A stretch of DNA of 23,471 nt from Lingula anatina (lineage: Eukaryota; Brachiopoda; Lingulata; Lingulida; Lingulidae), in contig NW_019776019.1 in assembly GCF_001039355.2 (NCBI RefSeq), forward strand, positions 50,096 to 73,566. Reading direction: 5' to 3'. The notes beneath the pieces were generated by a model. That model saw only the letters and a list, made by a program, of their open reading frames with translations, had not been told where the DNA came from and did not search any database. Below are positions 10,742 through 19,005 of the stretch, in pieces. How positions within the stretch are numbered: the stretch's first letter is position 1; each line of letters begins with the position of its first letter. The translations under genes and the position numbers were made by a program.

Positions 10742-11292
10742 CAGGCCTGCCCAACTACCAGAATCGGCACCTAAGGATCCTGAATTAACCGGTATATCGG
10801 ACCACACTACCCGTTTTCAAGGTGTGTGTCAGATCGCATTTCGGAGTATCAGCCAGAACACCGACAGGATGAGCCCTGGTTTGCTCGGCTGTCACCTTGA
10901 TTGGATAGTAAACGAATGTCGTAAAATCGCTATATGATTTTAAAACCGGGTGCATAGATTTGAAAGCCACCTAGATGAACCTTAGACTGCCACATTAATC
11001 TAATACAATGCAAAAAAGCCCTATCAAAAGTGGTTAAAACATTCAAACCGAATGTCGTAAAGTCCCCATATATCCCCGTAGAGACAATAAAATACAGTAC
11101 TCTAAAGTAAGAGTACATTTTAAGGTTGTTCAGCCGAGCGTGGATGAACCCGCAGTCGTGCTACAAAATTTGTTCTGGGGTATGATACTCCGAAATGCGA
11201 TCTGACACACACCTTGAAAACGGGTAGCGTGGTCCGATATACCGGTTAATTCAGGATCCTTAGGTGCCGAGTCTGGTAGTTGGGTAGGCCTG
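10742..11292. repeat. Inverted repeat with a 110-bp core, 107/110 identical, around a 331-bp spacer
   Basis: The core 10742-10851 is repeated in inverse orientation at 11183-11292 with three substitutions and no gaps. Similarity continues on both sides at a much lower level: GCTCGGCTG and ACCTT are shared on the spacer side, and GCAAA-T-GT-G-type matches on the outer side. Each arm gives an open frame encoding nearly the same 35 residues, but all three differences change the amino acid, so there is no sign of protein-level constraint. The spacer carries a direct repeat of GAATGTCGTAAA. It is probably a DNA transposon relic or a duplicated insertion. Confidence 0.75.
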
Positions 11293-11520
11293 AACTGGTC
11301 GCCGACGATTTTGCAACCGGTGATAGTGGCATGTCGCAAAGAGGTATTTTGTGCTGTGTGACCATAGCCACACAGGCCCTGCGACCTTAAAGAAGCCAAG
11401 TATTGAAACAAAATACTATTAAGGGATATGTGAAGATTGCCAGGGTTTAAACATTCAGATTTACAATTATTATTATTAATGCCGGCAAACGGTGTGCGAC
11501 TGGTAACCTATAGTTTGAAG

Positions 11521-11656
11521 TACCCTCTACCAGGGCCGCAGTGATTATTGTGGACATTTTTTGCTATATCAAGAGAGCCAAAATGACTGTCTATTTATCT
11601 ATCGACACATCTGTGAATATCGGTGGAAAATCAATCAGTCGCCATGGTAAAGGGTA
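11521..11656. repeat. MITE family copy A (TA-flanked, CCCTCTACCAGGG ends)
   Basis: The 136-bp element, including terminal TA, has left end TACCCTCTACCAGGGCCGC and right end the inverse complement of TACCCTTTACCATGGCGAC. The interior contains CAAAATGACTGTCTATTTAT, shared with copy B in the opposite orientation. TA at both borders fits insertion at TA, as in Tc1/mariner-type elements. There is no coding content. Confidence 0.7.
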
Positions 11657-11825
11657 AGCTTGAAGGTGGTCTTCAGAGGTTGCAGTTAACATACTGCAAC
11701 GTGTTGCAACTGTTATGCGACAGGTTGCCAATCAAAATATGCCAAAGCTTCTTAATCAGCTCGCAAAGTGATCGCAAGCGACCGCCAGATTTTGTGGTTG
11801 CCAAAAGGTTGCAAGCAGTGTGACC
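11657..11825. repeat. GTTGC-rich stretch, probable transposon end
   Basis: GGTTGC or its complement appears repeatedly: GGTTGCA at 11679, CTGCAAC near 11694, GTTGCAAC at 11703, GGTTGCC at 11723 and 11796, and GGTTGCAAG at 11808. GATCGCAAGCGACC lies between them. The clustering looks like subterminal repeats of a DNA transposon. The ends are not defined. Confidence 0.35.
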
Positions 11826-13123
11826 CAGACTTTACACTGAATACTAACAACATGGCAAAACATTACCTGTTCACTAAAAACAATTAATTTAGACCTAAAT
11901 GAAACCAATCAATTTTTATTAAGGCTTACAAAATGCGAGATTATCCAAAATGTCATTTCCTCTTATTAAGGAGAATAACGTAGGCCCTACTACAAGTCTG
12001 CCAGATATACCACAAGCCTAATTTACAGTAGTGAGGAAATAATTAGAAACGGAAACGTAGGTAATGTAATGCCACATCTAGTCAGGAAAGTGACGCTACA
12101 TTTAGCCTCAAGCTTACAAGTAAAATGTGAAGAAGAAGCAAAAAACATATTTGTTGTTAGAATTTTTATCTCTTCCAAATAACCTGAGTTAACCAATAAT
12201 ACGCATGCTGCGCACTCTTTTAGAGTTGGAAACACTACCCCTGCTTCGAGATTGCGTTATTTGTCTTGTATGCTAGAAGAATGCACAGGTGATGGCTCCG
12301 CTTGCCAAGTAAGCTGAAGAAAACGTGATCTTGCAGGGTTATAGTTACAGTCACACAAGGAGCGTTGAACGTTCACGTTGCAAAACAATAATTTTCCAAG
12401 AAATGTCTACTGTCTCCCCTCATTTCACCTTTATGAAAGATGAACAACCAGTCTGAGAAGATGGAAAACCTTCAAAGACGTTGTTACGATCTACAGTACA
12501 GCGATCACCTCGAAAATGTAATGATGAACCTTTTTTATTCCTAAATATATCCTTATTGAAATGAAAAAGCGTATATGGGATGGCGCCATTAAGTGCAGCA
12601 AGAATAAAAGTATGTTTGTCTCGGAATTCCCAATCCTTACTAACCCCTTAGGGCTTTCTTAGGCGCGCCTACAATCGTCAGGTTATATTCTCATGTGGGG
12701 CACCAAAATATACCATAGTGTGAGGTAAAAAGGACGAGATTGACTTCAAAAAAAGTGTAATCTAATTATAAACATGCAATTCTTTAATTAACCACTCCTA
12801 CAATATTCCCAGGGGGGCTCAATACAAGGCACAACTCACGCCAAACACGTGTGATGTCAGGGCTACACGTAAGATAGTGTATGAAAATGACCCCCCCTTC
12901 CCCCTTTGTTTTCTGTGCGTTGGCCTTAAAAGATTTGCTGGTGATTTTATATGGTCTTAAGATCAGTATTTAACTATTATAAGTAAAGTTATGAGAAAAC
13001 GCAAATGATTAATTAGAAATGCACAAATGATCCCAGTTTACTTGTATATTCTTTATAATGTATATTGTACAACACTATTTATATATTTTTTCTTTTTTTT
13101 CGTTTATTTACTGTCATTACCAT

Positions 13124-13126
<3 letters not shown>
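11826..13126. other. Intergenic, one possible small open frame
   Basis: Mostly AT-rich sequence without a recognisable gene. A 34-codon plus-strand frame at 12440-12544 is noted in the findings as a weak coding candidate. Confidence 0.5.
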
Positions 13127-13195
<69 letters not shown>

Positions 13196-13230
13196 ATTAT
13201 TATTTTTATCATTATTATTATTATTATTGC
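13127..13230. repeat. (TA)32 microsatellite followed by an imperfect (TTA)n tract
   Basis: A perfect TA dinucleotide run spans 13127-13190 and is followed by TTA trinucleotides interrupted by TTTTATC up to about 13229. The three overlapping open frames across it are simple-sequence artefacts rich in I-Y and L. Confidence 0.98.
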
Positions 13231-13637
13231 GTGCTATCTCCACCTTCGAAGGCAATTAAAAAAACGCTTTGCTACATGTAACTGAACAAATGCTTTCTTG
13301 TTAGCTTTTGAACATTCAAGTATGTTAATTGTTGAATGTAGCGTTTGACTTCAAGACAATCAGCGTGATCTATATTCGGATTACTTCAACTGGGTTTCCA
13401 ATTCTCGCTCTCGTGTGACATCACGAGAAGTGGTGATTGGCGGAATTCATGGAGAGGTCACCCAGTTCACGACGTCCCTTTTTTTTCTTGCGACCTCTCG
13501 TGTTTGTGAAAGGTAGGCCTACACGCAGGTTTTGTGTTGCTTTCATGTGAGAGAAGAGGAACCTTTGTAACGAATCAAATGTCAGTGACAATAATCGATT
13601 CCATTTTCAATAAACATTATCCTTCTTTCAAACTGTG
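13231..13637. other. Intergenic, nothing recognised
   Basis: No gene is visible. An AGGCCTAC octamer occurs at 13515-13522. Confidence 0.5.
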
Positions 13638-13753
13638 TAAACTCTGCCAGGGCTGCAGATTAATTATGTACACTTTTCTGTAACAGTAGAATGAGTTAAC
13701 CAGAAACATATCCGTGAAAAAAGTTTGTGTTGTTTGTGGCCTGGTAGAGAGTA
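13638..13753. repeat. MITE family copy C (TA-flanked, shorter)
   Basis: The left end TAAACTCTGCCAGGGCTGC matches copy A (TACCCTCTACCAGGGCCGC). The right end is the inverse complement of TACTCTCTACCAGG. Its total length of 116 bp is shorter than copies A and B, and the interior has diverged. TA is present at both borders. Confidence 0.6.
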
Positions 13754-14624
13754 GTGTACAGGTGTGTTACATCGATTTTAATGTGTAATTTCAGCACTCT
13801 ATCTATACAATATCATTTAGTAACAAGTGTTAAGTCACTCTCTTAATTAAGATAGGAAAATGGTGGCTTTCACTAGTGACGTTAAAGAAAGGAAATTTAA
13901 AGCACAAAATCGCCCTTTTAAGATCGTGAGATTTAACAGGCTTTGGGTACACGTTACCGATAAAGGGCATACTGCTGTAATTTCCAGGAGAATTCATTTC
14001 TTTGCCATCAACAGGCCCAAGGCACAGTGAAGGCTACTTCATTCCGCAGGGACAAACTTTCACGATTTCAGACAGGTCATGAGACACAACTTAACACACC
14101 CGAACAACAGATGCACGTTTGACATTTTCAGAATGTCAGCGTCATTTCCCAAGTCAAGATATTAATATTGCACAGCTGGTACTCGGCGCTCAAGAAGTAT
14201 GATGGTATATTTGCTCCGTGAAATCAACTACAAAGGTACTTACTCCCAGCTTGTACACTTGTGTTCAGGCTCTTAAGAAATTCAACAGCGTTAACACTCT
14301 AGTAGAACCCTGCGTACACTTGACATTAAGTGTCAGTGATTCTGTTATGTCATACCCAAAACAATAAATATTTTTGCCAGTCGCTGCTAGTAACGACATT
14401 TCTCACTGCGTGTGTTTGTATTTAATCGCATCCTGTCAATATTTTACAATTACTAACACCAAGACTAATTGGAACTCGTATCCAGACATACAGGTTATAA
14501 TTATTATCGCGAGGATAACGGTTATCCTGACTTGGCTGTCACACTTATTTTTTCTTACCATTTTTGAGAGACCTAAACCTAATATCTCGTTCATTAGTGG
14601 AAAAAACTTAGTGGTCCATAGCTT
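13754..14624. other. Intergenic, nothing recognised
   Basis: No gene, RNA or repeat with defined ends is seen. Short frames are below 110 codons and without domain character. Confidence 0.5.
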
Positions 14625-14690
14625 CGTGCGCGAGCGCGCGCGCGCGTCTACGTGTGCCCACGTGCGTACGTGTGTACGTCCGTGTGTGTG
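14625..14690. repeat. Alternating purine-pyrimidine CG/GT tract
   Basis: It starts with (CG)n, GCGCGCGCGCG around 14635-14646, and continues into ACGTGTGCCCACGTGCGTAC and GT repeats. It is CpG-dense in an AT-rich background and a candidate for Z-DNA formation. Two CACGTG/CGTACG-type palindromes lie inside. The overlapping open frames on both strands reflect the low complexity. Confidence 0.85.
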
Positions 14691-15649
14691 ATACTCCATT
14701 ATTGGACTTCGTTCGTCGTATGTATATTCGTCTCCTTTTTAACTACCTCCCTGAAGAACAAACACTAGGGTTAATTAATTAATTAATTGGATTTTTATCT
14801 TAAAAGATACCTATACAGAGTCAGTTATGGCCTATATAATCATATAATGTTACGTGTATATTGTACCTACCAGTTAATAGGTGTACTCTTTTCTGGGATC
14901 TCCTTCCTTCTCCAGAATCAAAATCAAAATGCTAGTCTCACTGTCGCCTTCTTGGCCACTTTGACTGGTTTAACTTAGATCGACAAAGTGTATCCCCGTT
15001 TCAGTGACAATATTATTGTACATGGCTCTAATGGAACACGATCGCCCCTTTGTCCGAGATTTCTTTCTCCCAGAAATAACTGTGGTCGCTTACGATAAAA
15101 GAGAAATGACCAAAATGCTCCGCCGAATGACGTCATTAATAATTCTCAATTCAAGGTATGTCCGCTTTTCACCAGATAAACTACAATGCATTTGTTCCGG
15201 AAAGATTCCACTTGATATCACTTATCATTTCTGACAATGATTGAAAGATTTCGAGATATCTTTTTTAATTTGAAAAGAATAAACACTATCAATAACTGTG
15301 TTCTAAATAATTTATAACGGATATTAAAGTTGCGTGTAACTTAGACGGTGGAATCAATACTTCAGACTGTACTCAAATCAGCCCGTCAACTGAGGATATA
15401 CCAAAGGGAAACCCAAATCGCCCTCAGTCTAAATAAGAAAACACAAGAAAGGTACATTAGTACATGAAAAGTGTATGCCGTTGTTGAAACAGAGGTGAAT
15501 TTGTTGTTACATGTACCGTGTAGCCATTACAAAAACTTACACTTTAATAGCTTGCGCTTTCTACATCTTACGCGCAAGTGCGCAGCCCCCGACAGTGATA
15601 ATGAAAGGGGGGTTACGATGGGCAGCGTTGGTCCCTCACATCGACAGGC
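14691..15649. other. Intergenic, with (TTAA)n and one possible exon
   Basis: A TTAATTAATTAATTAATT run (14771-14788) is a possible cluster of homeodomain-type sites or simple sequence. A frame flanked by splice-like sequences at 15005-15155 is described separately. Confidence 0.45.
15005..15155 (+). CDS. Possible internal exon of an unidentified gene (speculative)
   Basis: An open frame is preceded by a CCCCGTTTCAG acceptor-like sequence and followed by AAG|GTATGT, a near-consensus splice donor at 15156. Read from 15007, the 151-nt interval encodes about 50 residues of mixed composition, including MEHDRPFVRDFFLPEITV and YDKREMTKMLRRM. I do not recognise a family. No partner exon is found nearby, the frame remains open past the donor to 15234, and splice-like sites are frequent by chance. 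The call therefore rests on the site pair and residue composition only. Confidence 0.18.
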
Positions 15650-15784
15650 TACCCTGTACCAGGGCCACAGATTGACTTTTCACGGGATTTTCATAGATAT
15701 GTTTTTAGATAAATAGACGGTCATTTTACTAACTCTGGCTTTGCGAATTTTTCCCTGTATAATCTGCCATCCTGGTAGAGGGTA
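15650..15784. repeat. MITE family copy B (TA-flanked, inverted relative to copy A)
   Basis: The left end is TACCCTGTACCAGGGCCACA. The right end CCTGGTAGAGGGTA is the inverse complement of the family end. The interior TAGATAAATAGACGGTCATT is the inverse complement of the copy A interior, so A and B lie in opposite orientation. Length is 135 bp and TA is present at both borders. Confidence 0.7.
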
Positions 15785-16169
15785 GCAGTAGACACTGTCG
15801 CCGCTGTTAAAACCGTGATTTAGCTTTTAATTTAGTAAACAAACGTAGTGTTCAGTTAAGGCAGGTACTGCACAACACTATATCAGCAGCGGAGCAAACG
15901 TAAAACTAATTAGATGTGATGTCGATGTAAAACAGCTCTTTGGTGGATTGATTTGGTGGATTGATTTGCAGATTTACTGTTGGAAGACAATAGTAGACCC
16001 CGTCATTATTTGGATAATTCAACTCTGAGGGTCAACCGCCAGAGGGCCTGGGAACGATTTTGGTCAATGTAAATTCTCGCGGGTTCTCGTTTTCATTTCT
16101 ACACCTATAACGTAGCCATTGGTTCTATTTTGCAATTTGTCTATCGGCAGTCACAGTGACAACATCTAA

Positions 16170-16361
16170 GGCACCGTTCACATGAAAAGTCTATTTTCTA
16201 AAAATCTATTTTCTATTCGCGGTATCTTGTGATCACGGAAGAAACAGGCTCACGCTGCCAGTAATTACGCCGCGGGATATTCAGGGCACAGACCGTGATC
16301 ACAAGATACCGCGAATAGAAGATAGATTTTTAGAAAATAGACTTTCCATGTGAACGGTCCC
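16170..16361. repeat. Foldback MITE with 69-bp inverted repeats and TAA target duplication (PIF/Harbinger-like)
   Basis: The left arm 16170-16238 and right arm 16293-16361 are inverse complements at 66 of 69 positions, with a 54-base loop. TAA flanks both ends (16167-16169 and 16362-16364). A 3-bp TAA/TTA duplication is the known signature of PIF/Harbinger insertions, so a non-autonomous member of that group is likely. The high arm identity implies recent insertion or arm homogenisation. There is no coding capacity. Confidence 0.88.
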
Positions 16362-16500
16362 TAAAACGTGTACTCGTTTTGGATTCCGTTAGCCAATTCC
16401 ATACAGCCTCGCAATGTCTGCTGCTGAGCTCGTCTTCATAGGTCCCCTACCTATCTTTTATTGGCAAGTTTTCACATTCTTAGAGCGCATTCAGAACTCG
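16362..16500. other. Spacer between two foldback elements
   Basis: No feature is recognised. Confidence 0.4.
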
Positions 16501-16745
16501 TTGATCCACGGACTAACAGATCCGCGGATCAAATATGGCCGACCCACTTAATAGCAATAGCGACTTAATCCCCTGCTGGTCTCCCCGCCTCCACACGAGC
16601 CGTCCCTGCAGGGGTCTAGCAATTAAACCTCGGAGCCCAGATTTAATCCGTTTAAAGGCGCGTGTGGATGGTGGGGAGACCATTAGGAGATTAGGCGTCT
16701 TGCTATTAAGTGCGATCATCTTTATTTAGTCCATAAATCAGTAAG
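16501..16745. repeat. Second foldback element with about 53-bp central inverted repeats
   Basis: The left arm 16545-16597 starts CACTTAATAGCA. It pairs with the inverse complement of 16661-16712, sharing CACTTAATAGCA, GGTCTCCCC and TCCACACG. Weaker matching extends outward to TTGATCCACGGACTA on the left against the inverse complement of TAGTCCATAAATCAG on the right. The centre contains CCCTGCAGGG, and the left flank contains the palindrome GATCCGCGGATC (16519-16530). The termini and target duplication are not clear. Overlapping frames on both strands here are consequences of the inverted repeat. Confidence 0.65.
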
Positions 16746-17069
16746 TCCGCTCTTGAATATGTCTTAAAGGCATGGCATATTTATATTCTTGTAACTTTGA
16801 GTACAAAGGAATAGAGTGGTCAAATACAAATCATATATCCTTTATGGAGATCGAGCGGATATGGAAAGGGTATGGTTTGAGAAAACCACACTTCCTTTAT
16901 CTTTCCTCTCTATATAATTAAAGGCTGACTTAAGAAATGATTAACGCTTTAATTAAGAAACTGACGCACTTTCAGTGGCCGTGTCTTTAGTACTTCTGGA
17001 AAACTGTACCTAAATGGTTGTCTTTATTTCCTAATTTCCTGAAATAATTTACGTGATGGATTTGAATGG

Positions 17070-17071
<2 letters not shown>
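16746..17071. other. Intergenic, nothing recognised
   Basis: AT-rich; no gene or repeat with defined ends is seen. Confidence 0.4.

Positions 17072-17115
<44 letters not shown>
17072..17115. repeat. (GT)22 microsatellite
   Basis: An uninterrupted GT dinucleotide run of 44 bp. The frame that crosses it, with a C-V repeat peptide, is not coding. Confidence 0.98.
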
Positions 17116-17116
<1 letters not shown>

Positions 17117-19005
17117 GGTTTGGAGTATTCCCTGATATCATAGGGGTCTCTAACGTAGCGTGCATTCCCAAAGATTTAGATCGATCCAGAGATTTAGATT
17201 TAGATCGACCTAACTCCCTGGGGGTTCAAGCTAAATTGCAGTCAGCCGAGCGCGCACCATAGTTAATTACCCCTTTACAGCTTTTAGTAGGCGGGACAGA
17301 CGCTTAAGTCGGCTAAGCTGACAGTAATATAGTGAGACTCCCCACATGGATAGATCGGTCTAAAATCTATGGGAATGGGATCAGATTCATAAACAGAAGA
17401 GCCCATTCAATAATTCCATAACAGCAAGCAACCCCTATGTTCATTGAGTAGGTTTTGGGGATTTTAACTCATACACACTGACCAGTACCATACGTTAAGG
17501 TATTCTTAGTATATATTCATTGATGCTGTAAACAAAACTAAATTTCCGAATATTTTTTAATATAAAACCAAATGCTACAAAAGGCTCCAGACAACCGTTT
17601 TCATGATTTCGAAGTCCAGATTCGAAGATTCGAGTCTTGCAAATTTTGGTACAGTGTTAATGGTACATGTACATCCCTCTTTTTTTTGGAAAATTATCAC
17701 ATATGCCGTTAATCAACCATTGAGGGTCCGCTGAATCAGGCTTCATCCGATTCAGGTTCTCCGTTGTTTGTCTTTGAGTAGACTGTCGTTGCCGTCTTCT
17801 TCACCAAAACTTGATTAACATTTTCGCAATAAAGGTATTGGTATCCGATATGGATATATTAAAATTTGCATTAGTATTTGGTTGCACTGGCATGATCCCT
17901 TAATTAACTATACTTGATGTTTCTTCTGACTCAAATTAACATGTATTATGCGATCAATGGACGATATTATAGAGAGATAATTGAGCAAACGGTTGCAATT
18001 TGGCGTCTTATTTCTGATGTTAAACATAAAACGCTTTAGTAAAATCAATTTTGAGTGCAACTGAGGTCCGGAATCTAGATGAACGACAGGTATTTCCTGA
18101 AGTGAGAAACCTTATGATGAGAGTTATTAACAAAATGACACATTGAGATGACCAAAAAAAAGACGAGAAAACGCCATGAAGCCGCACGAAAGTGACAGTT
18201 CGTCACAATCCCATCATGTCATTTCAGAACAAGTCATACGCTCGAAGCAGACGATGTTAATGCCCGGTAACTTAAGTAGATGGGTTAGACGGTGAAGCAA
18301 TCTTTACATGATATTCTTTTCACCGAGTGACCTTTTCCACCCATTTCTGCCAATATGGAGACTTTGGTTGAGAATGTTTGTCATGTTAAATGATATTTAT
18401 TGTCTGCAACACCTTCATGTACCAGATAACTGAATCAGTCATTTGATACATGGTTTGTGGATCGACCCCGGTGAACTTTGCACGGACAACGTCTCCCTTG
18501 TAACACGATTTACGCCCCAATTTTCGTAGAAAAAACATGAAACACCATTTCAATATTTACCACATTTACCTTGCTTCAACTCTCACGTGTCATCGCCGGT
18601 GCTACTCATTTGGACATCTTTCCGTCAAACCAGAGCAGACGAACACAACCTCTGCACTGGCAGGAGCAGTGAGTCTACGTAGACAAAATATAAACTCCCA
18701 GAAAACGCCACCTGAATTTCTAAAAATTCTAATCATGTTAAACAGACACTTACGTAATTATCCCCAGACTTCGATTACAATTTTTTATTGCGCCATAACA
18801 CAAATCCATTTTCTTTAAAAGCATTTGGACCTATCCAGGCGGTTCAAATTTTATTTGGTCAAATTACAGTTGGCAGAATACCTGAAATTTCCCATAACGA
18901 AGTTGGTGTCGCTCCTAGATTGTCTGGAGGTTGTCGGGGCATCTGTGTTAAGAGCGAAATTCTAGTTGGTGCCAAAACCCCATTGGTAATCATCGATATA
19001 AACCT
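17116..19005. other. Intergenic, left flank of the duplicated block
   Basis: Near 17172-17210 the motif GATTTAGATCGA occurs twice, and an inverted relative (TAGATCGGTCTAAAATCT) lies at 17351-17368; this is possibly a degraded foldback. A 77-codon plus-strand frame (18788-19021) and an overlapping minus-strand frame run into the start of the duplicated block. Neither resembles a known family. Confidence 0.45.

Noticed and set aside
10707-11411. Two frames in the inverted-repeat arms encoding similar 35-residue peptides
   Set aside because: All three nucleotide differences change the amino acid, so there is no sign of protein-level selection. The similarity follows from the DNA inverted repeat.
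13027-13285. Three plus-strand frames rich in I-Y and L repeats
   Set aside because: They are translations of the TA and TTA microsatellite.
7223-15150. Recurring TGA-GA-TCTCAACT-like words at 7223, 8591 and 15140
   Set aside because: Only 10-15 bases are similar and the flanks do not align well. Chance resemblance cannot be excluded.
15951-15970. Short tandem TTGGTGGATTGATT pair
   Set aside because: It is a two-unit microduplication without further context.
17215-17235. GGGGGTTCAAGC, reminiscent of a tRNA T-arm (B box)
   Set aside because: No matching A box, acceptor stem or cloverleaf could be formed around it.
17053-17262. 69-codon frame with a C-V repeat
   Set aside because: It is a translation of the GT microsatellite, with no recognisable sequence outside it.
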